Shown: positions 49,847-59,343, counted from the stretch's first letter. The stretch is DNA of 64,000 bases from Nocardia crassostreae (GCF_001613405.1 NZ_BDCH01000029.1:62001-126000); one strand, 5' to 3'. The notes: generated by a model from the sequence alone, not told the origin. Numbers and translations are program-made.

Positions 49847-50890
49847 ATGTCCCGCAGTACCAGACTCTCTCGTCGTTCCGTCGCCGTGGCGCTCACCGCG
49901 GTCGTGGCCTCCGTGCTGACCGCGTGCGCCGGTGGCTCCAGCGACGTGGTGAACGGTGACACCTCCGGCGGCGGCGCCGACATCAAGCTCAATCTGTACG
50001 GCTATGCGGTGCCGAAGCCCGGTTTCGACAAGGTGATTCCGGAATTCACCAAGACCGACGCTGGTAAGAACGTCGAGGTGCTCGGCTCCTACGGCGCCTC
50101 GGGCGATCAGTCCCGCAAGGTCAAGGACGGCGCCGAGGCCGATGTCGTGAACTTCTCCGTCGAGCCCGACATCACCCGCCTGGTGGATGCCGGTCTGGTC
50201 GACGCGAGCTGGAATGCCGACGCCAACAAGGGAATTCCCTTCGGCTCCGTGGTCGCCATCGTGGTGCGCAAGGGCAATCCCAAGGGCATCAAGGATTGGG
50301 ACGATCTGCTGAAGCCGGGCGTCGAGGTGGTGACCCCCAACCCGTTCTCCTCCGGGTCGGCCAAGTGGAACCTGCTCGCCCCGTACGCCGCCAAGAGCGA
50401 TGGCGGCAAGAACCCGCAGGCCGGGCTGGACTACCTGTCCCAGCTCGTCTCCTCCGATCACGTGAAGGTGCAGCCCAAGTCGGGCCGGGAGGCCACCGAC
50501 ACCTTCCTGCAGGGCGTCGGCGACGTACTGCTGAGCTACGAGAACGAGGCGCTGTTCTCCGAGCGCAAGGGCGATCCCATCGAGCACATCATTCCGCCCA
50601 CCACCTTCAAGATCGAGAACCCGGTCGCGGTCCTCAAGAACAGCAAGAACCCGACGCAGGCCCTCGCCTTCAAGGACTTCCTGTTCACCCCCACCGCCCA
50701 GCTGGCCTGGGCGCAGGCCGGATTCCGGCCGGTGGACCCCAAGGTGACCGCCGCCTTCGCCGACGACTTCCCGACCCCGCAGAAGCTGTGGACCATTGCC
50801 GACCTCGGCGGCTGGAAGACCGTGGACAAGGAACTGTTCGCGCAGGGCACGGGCTCCGTGGCGATCATCTACGACAAGGCCACCAAGTAG
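49847..50890 (+). CDS. subI: Sulfate-binding lipoprotein of ABC transporter
   Basis: The 347-residue protein has a twin-Arg-like start (RLSRRS), a hydrophobic signal and lipobox LTAC, so it is anchored outside the membrane. The body is a sulfate-binding protein: LNLYGYAVPKPGFDKVIPEF, GSYGASGDQSRKVKDGAEADVVNFS, VVTPNPFSSGSAKWN and LLSYENEALF. ATG 49847 follows AGGAAAGG. It heads the sulfate transporter operon with cysT, cysW and cysA, matching Rv2400c-Rv2397c. Confidence 0.93.
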   Translation: MSRSTRLSRRSVAVALTAVVASVLTACAGGSSDVVNGDTSGGGADIKLNLYGYAVPKPGFDKVIPEFTKTDAGKNVEVLGSYGASGDQSRKVKDGAEADVVNFSVEPDITRLVDAGLVDASWNADANKGIPFGSVVAIVVRKGNPKGIKDWDDLLKPGVEVVTPNPFSSGSAKWNLLAPYAAKSDGGKNPQAGLDYLSQLVSSDHVKVQPKSGREATDTFLQGVGDVLLSYENEALFSERKGDPIEHIIPPTTFKIENPVAVLKNSKNPTQALAFKDFLFTPTAQLAWAQAGFRPVDPKVTAAFADDFPTPQKLWTIADLGGWKTVDKELFAQGTGSVAIIYDKATK

Positions 50891-50925
50891 TCGGGTGAGC
50901 TGGACCACACAGGATACTTGGCAAC

Positions 50926-51816
50926 GTGAACGACAGTAGTGGGAACGCTCGCGCCGGGCAGGGCGCGAGCGTGGCGGGGGAAAAACCCGCGCCCAGCCGC
51001 CCGAGACGCTTCTCCTGGCTGCGGGTGACCGGCTCGGTGGGGCCGCTGGGCATCGCCACGGTGGTGCTGTGGCTCAGCATCATCGTGCTGCTGCCCCTGG
51101 CGGCCATGACCGTCGCCTCCTTCGACGACGGCTGGGCCGGATTCTGGGATGCGGTGACCGCGCCCGCGGCCATCGATTCGCTGCGGGTGACCGTCTTCGT
51201 CTCGATCGTCGTCGCGGTCATCAATGTCGTGATGGGCACGCTCATCGCGTGGGTGCTGGTGCGCGACGACTTCCCCGGCAAGGGGATCGTCAATGCGCTC
51301 ATCGACCTGCCGTTCGCCTTGCCGACCATTGTGGCCAGCATCGTCCTGCTGTCGCTGTACGGGCCGCAGAGTCCGATCGATATCCAGCTCAATGCCACCC
51401 AGCCGGGTCTGGTGGTGGCGCTGGCCTTCGTGACGCTGCCGTTCGTGGTGCGCTCGGTGCAGCCGGTGCTCATCGAGGTTGATCTGGAGGTCGAACAGGC
51501 CGCGGCCTCGCTGGGCGCGGACAATCTGACCACCTTCCGCCGCATCGTGCTGCCCACGCTGGCCCCGGCCATTATCAGCGGCGGCGGGCTGGCCTTCGCC
51601 CGCGCCATCGGCGAATACGGGTCGGTGGTGCTGATCGGCGGCAATATTCCGCGCGAGACGCAGATGGCCTCGCAGTACATCCAGCAGCAGATCGAGGTGG
51701 ACCGGCCGGTCAATGCCGCCGCGGTATCGGTTGCGCTGCTGGTCATCTCGTTCGTGACCCTGCTGATCCTGCGGCTGTTCGCGGACCGCGCGGCGCGCAA
51801 GGAGCAGGAGAGCTGA
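50926..51816 (+). CDS. cysT: Sulfate ABC transporter permease
   Basis: The 296-residue protein has six membrane helices and the permease EAA-type loop (EVDLEVEQAAASLGADNLTTFRRIVLPTL). The N-terminal ~30 residues are hydrophilic. GTG 50926 is 35 nt after the binding-protein gene. Its stop overlaps the cysW start (TGATG). It pairs with CysW to form the sulfate/thiosulfate channel. Confidence 0.93.
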   Translation: MNDSSGNARAGQGASVAGEKPAPSRPRRFSWLRVTGSVGPLGIATVVLWLSIIVLLPLAAMTVASFDDGWAGFWDAVTAPAAIDSLRVTVFVSIVVAVINVVMGTLIAWVLVRDDFPGKGIVNALIDLPFALPTIVASIVLLSLYGPQSPIDIQLNATQPGLVVALAFVTLPFVVRSVQPVLIEVDLEVEQAAASLGADNLTTFRRIVLPTLAPAIISGGGLAFARAIGEYGSVVLIGGNIPRETQMASQYIQQQIEVDRPVNAAAVSVALLVISFVTLLILRLFADRAARKEQES

Positions 51817-52622
51817 TGAAACTTTCCGCGCTGACCCGTATTTCGCTGCGTTCCGTGGCGCTGGGGTATCTGCTCATTCTGCTGGTACTGCCGCTGGTGA
51901 TCATTCTGTGGCGCACCTTCGAGGACGGCATCGGGACCTTCCTCGACTGGATCTCCACGCCCGCCGCGATTTCGGCGTTCAACCTGTCGATGATCATTCT
52001 GGCCATCGTGGTGCCGGTGAACGTGGTGTTCGGCATTCTCACCGCGCTCGCGCTAGTGCGCGGCCGGTTCCCGGGCCGGAATCTATTGCAGGGCTTGGTG
52101 GATCTGCCGTTCGCGGTATCGCCGGTCGTGGTCGGCGCCTCGCTCATCCTGCTCTGGGGTGCGGGCGGCTGGTTCGGCGGGCTCGAGGATCACGGGCTGA
52201 AGGTGATCTTCAATCTGCCCGGTATGGTCCTCGCGACCATCTTCGTGACGCTGCCGTTCGTGGTGCGCGAGGTCGAGCCGGTGCTGCACGAGATCGGCGA
52301 CGATCAGGAACAGGCAGCCGCGACCCTGGGCGCCTCGCGCTGGCAGACGTTCTGGCGCATCACCCTGCCCGCCATTCGCTGGGGTCTCACCTACGGCGTG
52401 GTGCTCACCGTCGCCCGCTCGCTCGGCGAATTCGGTGCGGTGATCATGGTTTCCACCGCCCTGCCCGGTAAATCGCAGACCCTCACCCTGCTCGTGCACG
52501 GCCGCTACGAGGACCACAACACCCAAGGCGCGTACGCGGCGGCGACCCTGCTCATGGGCATCGCCCTCATTGTTCTTCTCCTGATGACCCTCCTCGAACG
52601 CAAGCGGGGCACTGCCAAATGA
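51816..52622 (+). CDS. cysW: Sulfate ABC transporter permease
   Basis: The 268-residue second permease subunit has six helices and the EAA-type loop EIGDDQEQAAATLGASRWQTFWRITLPA. The GLVDLPFAVSPVVVGASL segment is typical of CysW. It starts in TGATG overlap with cysT and overlaps cysA by 4 nt (ATGA). Confidence 0.93.
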   Translation: MKLSALTRISLRSVALGYLLILLVLPLVIILWRTFEDGIGTFLDWISTPAAISAFNLSMIILAIVVPVNVVFGILTALALVRGRFPGRNLLQGLVDLPFAVSPVVVGASLILLWGAGGWFGGLEDHGLKVIFNLPGMVLATIFVTLPFVVREVEPVLHEIGDDQEQAAATLGASRWQTFWRITLPAIRWGLTYGVVLTVARSLGEFGAVIMVSTALPGKSQTLTLLVHGRYEDHNTQGAYAAATLLMGIALIVLLLMTLLERKRGTAK

Positions 52623-53614
52623 TCACCGTGACCAATGCGAACAAGAACTACGGTTCCTTCGCCGCCCTCAATGACGTCAGCCTGGACATCCCGTCCGGCG
52701 AGCTGACCGCGCTGCTGGGCCCGTCCGGATCCGGCAAGTCGACGCTGCTGCGCTCGATCGCCGGACTGGAATCCCTGGACAACGGCATCGTCACCATTGC
52801 CGGGCGCGATGTCACCCACGTGCCGCCGCAGAAGCGCGATATCGGCTTCGTCTTCCAGCACTACGCTGCGTTCAAGCACATGACCGTGCGCGACAATGTC
52901 GCCTTCGGCCTGAAGATTCGCAAGCGGCCCAAGGCCGAGATCAAGAAGAAGGTCGACGAACTCCTGGAAATCGTCGGCCTCGACGGCTTCCAGCATCGGT
53001 TCCCTGCACAGCTCTCCGGCGGCCAGCGTCAGCGCATGGCGCTGGCCCGCGCCCTCGCCGTCGACCCGCAGGTGCTGCTGCTGGACGAGCCCTTCGGCGC
53101 CCTCGACGCCAAGGTCCGCGCCGATCTGCGCCAGTGGCTGCGCCGCCTGCACGAGGAAGTCCACGTCACCACCGTGCTGGTCACCCACGACCAGGAGGAG
53201 GCCCTGGATGTGGCCGACCGCATCGCGGTGATGAACAAGGGCCGCATCGAGCAGGTCGGCAGCCCCGAGGACGTGTACGACCGTCCCGCAAACGAATTCG
53301 TCATGTCCTTCCTGGGCGCGGTGGCGAGACTGAACGGGCACATGGTCCGTCCGCACGACATCCGCGTCGGCCGCGACCCGTCCATGGCCCTGGCCGCCCA
53401 CGAGGGCACCGCACAATCCGCGGGCGTCACCAGAGCCACGGTCGAGCGAGTCGTCCACCTGGGCTTCGAAGCGCGCGTCGAACTCCGCAATGCCGCCACC
53501 GGCGATCTCTTCACCGCACAGGTCACGCGCGGTGACGCCGAAGCGCTGCATCTGGCCGAAGGTGAGACGGTCTACGCGCGGGCCACCCGAATTCCGGAGC
53601 TGCCCGTTTCGTGA
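52619..53614 (+). CDS. cysA: Sulfate ABC transporter ATP-binding protein
   Basis: The 331-residue ATPase has Walker A GPSGSGKST, Q-loop region FVFQHYAAFKHMTV, signature LSGGQRQRMALARAL, Walker B VLLLDEPFGALD and the switch His in VTHDQEEA. A C-terminal regulatory barrel of about 90 residues is present (MVRPHDIRV, HLGFEARVEL). It energises uptake of sulfate and thiosulfate. Confidence 0.95.
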   Translation: MITVTNANKNYGSFAALNDVSLDIPSGELTALLGPSGSGKSTLLRSIAGLESLDNGIVTIAGRDVTHVPPQKRDIGFVFQHYAAFKHMTVRDNVAFGLKIRKRPKAEIKKKVDELLEIVGLDGFQHRFPAQLSGGQRQRMALARALAVDPQVLLLDEPFGALDAKVRADLRQWLRRLHEEVHVTTVLVTHDQEEALDVADRIAVMNKGRIEQVGSPEDVYDRPANEFVMSFLGAVARLNGHMVRPHDIRVGRDPSMALAAHEGTAQSAGVTRATVERVVHLGFEARVELRNAATGDLFTAQVTRGDAEALHLAEGETVYARATRIPELPVS

Positions 53615-53659
53615 GCCGCGGCGCTCTCGTGGGTTGTGGCGCTTTCGTAGATCGTGGCG

Positions 53660-53746
53660 CTAGGACAGGCCACCCGACATGCTCGCCAATCCGAGCGCCT
53701 GAATGGCGGTGGAAATCGCGGAGAGCACCAATTGCACAGAACCCAT
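53660..53746 (-). CDS. 28-residue hydrophobic peptide with strong ribosome site
   Basis: On the minus strand AAGGAG lies 7 nt before an ATG at 53746 that opens 28 codons: MGSVQLVLSAISTAIQALG followed by LASMSGGLS and a TAG stop. The peptide is an uncharged amphipathic helix with a Gly/Ser tail. Few random short frames have such a perfect site. It is convergent with cysA. It resembles small membrane-active or export-signal peptides; the function is unknown. Confidence 0.6.
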   Translation of the reverse strand: MGSVQLVLSAISTAIQALGLASMSGGLS

Positions 53747-53787
53747 GACCGAACTCCTTGTCTATGAGGGAGAACGAGACACAACGG

Positions 53788-53809
53788 GCGTACGTACCTG
53801 ATCGTACGT
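53788..53809. promoter_or_regulatory. Inverted repeat upstream of the 28-residue peptide
   Basis: CGTACGTACCTGATCGTACGTG contains two CGTACGT half sites, each itself nearly palindromic, about 42 nt upstream of the peptide start codon on the minus strand. It may be an operator for that small gene. Confidence 0.4.
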
Positions 53810-53926
53810 GCCAGTTGGTTCCATCGGGGTCAGAAAATGTGAAACGTCATCGACCGGGAAATGGTGGCGGGGTTTATCGGCGTGTCGCCGCCATCAGCTC
53901 CCGGTCGTGGGTGTTTCACACTGGCG

Positions 53927-55003
53927 TCACTCGCTCCAGGAGGGTTCGGGGGTGACGTAGCGCCAGATCGGCAGGAGCGCTTCGTCGTTGAGGGGCTCGG
54001 GGGAGGTGTGGGCGGTGGCGTCGAGGCGGGCGGTGATGGCGGTGGCGTCCAGACCGGTGCCTATGAGGACCAGGGTGCTGGTTCGGGGCTCGTGGCGGGC
54101 CCAGGTGGTCGGTTCGATGGTGATGTGGCGGCCGACCATGTGCAGCAGGAACTTTCGCTGATCCTCGGTGGCGAAGGCCAGGACGCCCTTGGCGCGGAAC
54201 AAGCCGGGCGGCGGGTCCTCGAGGCCGGCGATCAGCTCGCGCGGATTGAGATCCGTTGTGCTGGTGAAGGACACGCTGTCGTAGCCGTCGTGCAGATGCC
54301 GGTGGTCATGGCATTCGTGGCCGGTGCAATCGTGTTCGTGCTCATCGTGTTCGTCGTGGAAGAGTTCGTCGAAGCTGAGTTGCTCACCGACGTGGGGCTC
54401 GCCGCTGTCCCGTGCGGGGATATCGAAGAGCAGCCCGGGATCGACCCGCCCGTGGCTGGTCGGGTACACCGGCACCTGGCCGACGAGTTCGCTTATCTCC
54501 GTTCGCAATTGCTCCAACGCGCCGGGCTCGACCCGATCGGCCTTGTTCACCACCACCAGATCCGCCATCCGCAGATGCGTGCCCAGCTCCGGATGCCGCG
54601 CGCGACTCTCGCCGAAATGCTCCGCGTCCACCACCTCGATCAGCCCGCCGTACCGAATCCGCGGATTGTCGCTCCCGCTCACCATTCGAATGAGATTCCG
54701 CGGCTCCGCCAGCCCACTGGCCTCCACCACGATCACATCGATCTTCTGCCGCGGTTCCGCCAGCCGGTCGAACAGCCCATCCAACTCACTCACATCGACC
54801 GCGCAGCACACGCACCCGTTCCCCAGCGACACCATGGCATCGACCTGCCCCGCCACCAACATCGCATCGATATTCACGGCCCCGAAGTCGTTCACCACCA
54901 CCCCGATCCGCACACTCCGGCTCCGCAACAGCCGATTGAGCAGCGTGGTCTTCCCGGCCCCGAGAAATCCGGCCACGATCAGAACAGGAATCCGCCGACT
55001 CAT
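53927..55003 (-). CDS. CobW/ZNG-type GTP-dependent metallochaperone
   Basis: The 358-residue protein has P-loop GFLGAGKTTLLNRLL, the metal-binding CxCC motif in LGNGCVCCAVDVSEL, VVEASGLAEPRNL and VVNKADRVE as base-recognition motif. A His/Asp/Glu/Cys-rich loop (DEHDEHEHDCTGHECHDH region, residues ~220-245) could store zinc or cobalt. A CobW C-terminal domain ends the protein. ATG 55003 has AGGGTGG 6 nt upstream; GTG 55012 is an in-frame alternative. It is divergent from pucR. It probably delivers metal to a target enzyme under limitation. Confidence 0.9.
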   Translation of the reverse strand: MSRRIPVLIVAGFLGAGKTTLLNRLLRSRSVRIGVVVNDFGAVNIDAMLVAGQVDAMVSLGNGCVCCAVDVSELDGLFDRLAEPRQKIDVIVVEASGLAEPRNLIRMVSGSDNPRIRYGGLIEVVDAEHFGESRARHPELGTHLRMADLVVVNKADRVEPGALEQLRTEISELVGQVPVYPTSHGRVDPGLLFDIPARDSGEPHVGEQLSFDELFHDEHDEHEHDCTGHECHDHRHLHDGYDSVSFTSTTDLNPRELIAGLEDPPPGLFRAKGVLAFATEDQRKFLLHMVGRHITIEPTTWARHEPRTSTLVLIGTGLDATAITARLDATAHTSPEPLNDEALLPIWRYVTPEPSWSE

Positions 55004-55150
55004 CCCGACCACCCTACCGATCCGCGCGGTTGCGTCGAATCCGCCACCGGAAACGGGCCGACCAGCGATAGTGGTGCCTACCTTGGCCGCGATCTACGGT
55101 GTGGGGCCGTAGTTGAGGCGGCCGCAGCATCGCCGAAACGTCGCGGCAAC

Positions 55151-55175
55151 ACTGGCGTCCTACCGTGACGCCAGT
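55151..55175. promoter_or_regulatory. Perfect inverted repeat before pucR
   Basis: ACTGGCGTC and GACGCCAGT form perfect 9-bp arms around a 7-nt spacer, 13 nt upstream of the GGGAGGA ribosome site of pucR and within the cobW/pucR divergent promoter. It looks like an autoregulatory operator; a terminator is unlikely in this position. Confidence 0.5.
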
Positions 55176-55200
55176 CGGTCCGATCACGGGAGGATGCGCC

Positions 55201-57024
55201 GTGCGGGTGCGGGATTTCTTGGACGCGCCGTAGTTGCGGATGCGGTTGCTGCACGGGGATCCGGCGGCGCTGGAGCGGTCGGTCGCCCGGGTGTGCGCGA
55301 CCGATATGCCCGACCCGCGGCCGTTCGTCACCGCGGGGGCGCTGGTGTGCACGGGGCTGGTGTGGCGGCGGGATCCGGCGGACTCGGATCACTATGTCGG
55401 AATGCTGGCCCGCTCGGGAGTGGCCGGAGTCGTCGCGGGGCAGGCATTGCACGGGCACGTCCCCGACGATGTGGTCGCGGCCTGCGCGCGGTCCGGGTTA
55501 CCGCTGCTGTCCGCGCCGCAGAGCGTGCCCTTCAGCCGGATCATCGAGCATCTCGCCGAGCAGGCGGCCGAACTGCGCTGGCAGCGCGTGCAATCCAGGG
55601 TGGATCGGCAGCGCAGGCTCATGGCCGCCGTCGCCGCGGGAAGCGGCATCGGCGATCTGCTCGCGGACATCTCGTCGGAACAGGACGTTCCGGCCTGGCT
55701 GGTGACGGCGACGGGTCGTGTGATCGCCGGATCCGGACCGCTGTCGGACGAGGACCTCGACCGCATCATCGCGACAGCCCTCGGCGCGCCCCGCCTACCC
55801 GCCGTCACCGCCGGTGCCCTGCGCATCTTCCAGGTCGGCAACGGTGACCGAATCACCGCCTGGTACCTGGTCATCCGCCCCACCACCGACACCGACTCCT
55901 CCGGCGCAGATCTGGCCGCCATCGCCGAGCTCTACCGCCAGCGAGCCGCGGACCGCCTGCACCTGGACTGGGAACTCGGCGACCGTCTCCCGCGCGCCGA
56001 CCGCGCCAGCGTCCCAACCGTCGCTGTGGTCGCCGAAATCCATCCGACCGCGCCCGTGCCTCCCGCCCTCGCCGCCACACCGAATCCCGGTCCGAGTCCG
56101 CGCGCTGCCCGGTTACCTGCCCCGGCCGATCGCGTGGTCGCCGAACTCGACCTCGCCGACGATCGCTCGGGCGACTCGGCTCCCGCCGGGCATGAACCCG
56201 GCGGTGGAGTTCGCGATCGACGGAACGCCAGCGGTGCGGTATCGGATCCGGACCGCACCGTGTGCGAGTTGGATGCGGACCGCAGAGCGTCCGGGGCGGG
56301 TGCGGGCGCGCACGGTTCCGGGGTCGCGCGCGGGCTTGACGGGGTGGTGCTCGGGGGCGCGGCGGTGAGTAGCCGTGGGGCCGGGGAGGTTTCCGATGGG
56401 GCGTGGGTCGGGGCGGTCGGTGTGGACGGGGTGCGGGCGGCATTGCACGATGTGCTGCCCGATGCCAGTACCTCGATCGATCGGGATGGTCGGCTGGTGG
56501 CTGTGGCGGCGGGGACCCAGGACGAGATTGTGGGGTTGCTGCGCAAGGGGATTGGGCGGTTGAGTCCCGTGCTCGCAGGTGTACGGCTGGCATTGGGGGT
56601 CAGTGCGCGGCAGCGGGACGAATCGCTGTCCGGTGCGATTGCGGCGGCTGCTGCGGCGGCCGCGACCGCTCATGACGACGATGCGGTGGTGAGTGTTCGG
56701 CCCGCCGATATCGATTCGGCGGTGGGGCTTTTCACCGCCGTACCGGGCGGGTTGCAGCGGCGGTTCGCGGAGCGGGTGCTGGGGCCGGTGGTGGAGTACG
56801 ACCGGCGGACGGGGGCGGGGTTGCTGGAGACATTGGAGGTGTTTCTGGGGTGCGAGGGGTCCTGGCGGCAGGCGGCGGAGCGGATGCACCTGCATCTCAA
56901 TACTGTTCGGTATCGGATCGGGCGGGTGGAGGAGCTGACCGGGCGGGATCTGGGGCGGCTCGACGATCGGCTCGATCTGTACCTGGCGGTGCGGACGCTG
57001 AGTGGTCAGACCGCGCCGGTGTAG
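55201..57024 (+). pseudogene. PucR family regulator of purine use, with amber stop at codon 11
   Basis: GTG 55201 has GGGAGGA 6 nt upstream and opens VRVRDFLDAP, the usual PucR start, then TAG at 55231. The frame continues without break from TTG 55234 (LRMRLLHGDPAALERSV) to the C-terminal PucR HTH (LLETLEVFLGCEGSWRQAAERMHLHLNTVRYRIGRVEELTG). Between lie the N-terminal purine-catabolism sensor domain and a GGDEF-like region with a low-complexity Gly/Ala/Arg insert (~300-400). Reinitiation at TTG 55234 or ATG 55240 could still give an almost complete protein of about 594 residues. It is convergent with the urate oxidase gene and overlaps it by 19 nt. Confidence 0.8.
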
Positions 57025-57926
57025 GGGTCCCAGGAGGTGCCCGGATCGGGGGCGTCCTCGCGCAGGACGGCGGCTTGGATGAGGCCGTAGGGGCGGTCGT
57101 CGGCGTGGAAGACCTCGTTGTTGTTCTCGACGCCGAAGCGGGACAGGTCGAAGTACCAGTGGTGTTTGTTGGGGGCGGACATGCGGATCTCGGCGAGGCA
57201 GGGGAAGGCTTCGAGGGCGGCGGCGCCCATATCGAAGAGGGTCTGCTGCAAGGCTTTCGAGTGTTCGGTGGCGAACTTCTCGATCATGACCGAGCGGATG
57301 CCGGAGTAGGTGGCGTCCCAGTCGGCGGGCGGGGTGGCGAAGCGCCAGTGGGCGGTGAGGCTGGTGGCGAGAATGCGGTCGGAGGCGGGTTCGAGGACGG
57401 TGTAGGGGTCGGTCAGGAAGCCGGTGAATTCGGAACCGGTGGATTTGAGGATCACCAGGTCCTTGACGCCGCCTATGACCCATTCCTGTTGCGCGGCGGC
57501 CTTGCCGCTCACCGTGATCGCGGCGAGCCGCACCTCCGGGCCGATGCGCGTCCAGGTGTGGTCGTGGCCCGCGCCGCGCACCGGAACGTGTTGCCAGGCA
57601 TACTCTTCGATCTCGATGCGGGCCGAATCCACCGGCGCCACGTCATCGACGAAATGCCGGGCCAGCGCCAGCCCGTAGTCCTCGATGCTGCCGTCGCCGT
57701 GCTCCTTGGCATAGGAGTAGATGGTCTGCTTCTGCGTATCGGTGGGCAGCACCGCGCCCTGGTCGCCGGTGGTGTGCGCCTCGTCGAACGCGCCACGCAG
57801 GCACGACGATACGTTCAGATCACGGATCTCGTGCCGATCGCTGTCGCGGTGGATGCGCACCACGCGGTTCTCGGCCTTCCCGTACTGGTGCGGGCCGAGC
57901 ACGATCTTGCCGGTCATTTCGGACAT
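57006..57926 (-). CDS. Urate oxidase (uricase)
   Basis: The 306-residue enzyme converts urate and oxygen to 5-hydroxyisourate with no cofactor. It shows two T-fold halves, the YSYAKEHGDGSIEDYGLALARHF segment split around the conserved Lys and Thr site (DTQKQTIYSYAK), KSTGSEFTGFLTDPYTVL and the NKHHWYFDLSRFG motif. ATG 57926 follows GGGAGG by 5 nt. With the divergent NCS2 permease and the PucR regulator it forms a urate-use locus. Hydroxyisourate hydrolase and later enzymes are not in the window. Confidence 0.94.
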   Translation of the reverse strand: MSEMTGKIVLGPHQYGKAENRVVRIHRDSDRHEIRDLNVSSCLRGAFDEAHTTGDQGAVLPTDTQKQTIYSYAKEHGDGSIEDYGLALARHFVDDVAPVDSARIEIEEYAWQHVPVRGAGHDHTWTRIGPEVRLAAITVSGKAAAQQEWVIGGVKDLVILKSTGSEFTGFLTDPYTVLEPASDRILATSLTAHWRFATPPADWDATYSGIRSVMIEKFATEHSKALQQTLFDMGAAALEAFPCLAEIRMSAPNKHHWYFDLSRFGVENNNEVFHADDRPYGLIQAAVLREDAPDPGTSWDPYTGAV

Positions 57927-58031
57927 GGCTGCCTCCCGTGGTCGATGAACACCTTGCCTCACCCTGGCCGACCCGCGCCGCCGCACACGCTGGTTCCGAA
58001 GACAAAACACACCGGCCCGGGCACACTCCGA

Positions 58032-58041
58032 TTCGGCCGAA
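58032..58041. promoter_or_regulatory. Palindrome in the uricase/permease divergent promoter
   Basis: TTCGGCCGAA is a perfect 10-bp palindrome 68 nt before the permease start and 105 nt before the uricase start. A regulator of both genes, for example PucR, could bind here. The short length makes chance occurrence possible in this GC-rich DNA. Confidence 0.3.
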
Positions 58042-58109
58042 CGGACAAACCCCCGGACCGGCGCGGCTGCCTACCCTGACCACGAACCGACGCGCCGCAA
58101 GGAGCCACC

Positions 58110-59318
58110 ATGACCTCGCCCCATCCCGTCGACACCCGGCTGCCCTGGCATCGGCTGCTGGTGTTCGGCATCCAGCACGTCCTGATCATGTACACCGGAT
58201 GTGTCACCGTCCCACTGGTATTCGGCGCGGCCGCTGGCCTGGACAAATCCGTCGTCGCCATGCTGATCAGCGCCGACCTGCTGGTCGCGGGCGCGATCAC
58301 GGTGGTGCAGAGCCTCGGACTGGGGAAGTTCGCGGGCGCGAAACTGCCCATCATCACCGGCGCCACCTTCGTGGCCATGTCGCCCATGATCCTCATTGCC
58401 AAGGAGTACGGCCTGCCCGCCGTCTACGGCTCCATGCTGCTGGGCGGCCTGCTCGGCCTGGCGCTGGCCTGGCCCTTCGCCATGATCGTGCGCTTCTTCC
58501 CGCCCCTGGTCACCGGCACCGTGCTCACGGTGGTGGGCATCTCGCTCATCGGTGTGGCGGGCGTGCTCATCGCCATTCCGATGGGGTTGGTCAAGCTCGA
58601 CGGCGTGGGCGCTACGGCGTGGCTGGGCACCCCGCATCCGTTCTACTTCGGCGCACCGGAATTCCCGATCACCGCCGTGGTGGCCATGCGCATCGTGATG
58701 GCCGTGGTCTTCGCCGAATCCACCGCCAGCATGCTCGCGCTCGGTGAGATCACCGGCAAGAAGGTGGGCCGCGCCGATATCGCGCGCGGTCTCGCGGGCG
58801 ACGGTCTCTCAGCCGTGCTCGCGGGCGTCTTCAACTCGTTCATCGACACCGTCTTCAACCAGAATGTCGGCGCGGTCGCCCAGACCCGCGTCTACAGCCG
58901 CTATGTCACGGCCGTCTCCGGTGGCCTGCTGATCCTGCTCGGCGTGGTGCCCCGCTTCGGCGCGTTCGTGGCCGCGGTGCCCAAGCCCGTGGTGGGCGGC
59001 GTGGGCCTGGTGCTGTTCGCCACCATCGCGGTCATCGGCATCGACACCCTGCGCAAGGCCGACCTGACCGATCGCGTCAACCTGACCATCATTGCCGTGG
59101 CCATCGGCATCGGCCTGGTTCCGGTCCTCACCAAGGGCATGTTCGACAAGTTCCCGTCCGCGGCCGAGATCCTGCTCAACAGCGGCATCACCCTGGCCGC
59201 CGCCACGGCTTTCGCGCTCAACCTGCTGTTCAACCACACCAAGCTGGGCGACTTGGCGCGCGGCGCAATGGGATCCGCACCAACCGAACCGGAGCCACAG
59301 GACCCGATTACCGCGTAG
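58110..59318 (+). CDS. NCS2 family purine (urate/xanthine) permease
   Basis: The 402-residue protein has about 14 hydrophobic segments. NCS2 features are LVFGIQHVLIMYTGCVTVPLVFG type TM1, FTIVG-like KLPIITGATFVAMSPM, the ATP-less acidic helix AVVFAESTASMLALGEITGK and the QNVGAVAQTRVYSRYV motif in TM10. It imports urate or xanthine by proton symport. GGAG lies 5 nt before the ATG. It is divergent from urate oxidase, so substrate and enzyme are probably co-induced. Confidence 0.9.
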   Translation: MTSPHPVDTRLPWHRLLVFGIQHVLIMYTGCVTVPLVFGAAAGLDKSVVAMLISADLLVAGAITVVQSLGLGKFAGAKLPIITGATFVAMSPMILIAKEYGLPAVYGSMLLGGLLGLALAWPFAMIVRFFPPLVTGTVLTVVGISLIGVAGVLIAIPMGLVKLDGVGATAWLGTPHPFYFGAPEFPITAVVAMRIVMAVVFAESTASMLALGEITGKKVGRADIARGLAGDGLSAVLAGVFNSFIDTVFNQNVGAVAQTRVYSRYVTAVSGGLLILLGVVPRFGAFVAAVPKPVVGGVGLVLFATIAVIGIDTLRKADLTDRVNLTIIAVAIGIGLVPVLTKGMFDKFPSAAEILLNSGITLAAATAFALNLLFNHTKLGDLARGAMGSAPTEPEPQDPITA

Positions 59319-59343
59319 CGCCCGGGGAGGTCTCGAGGGGTTT

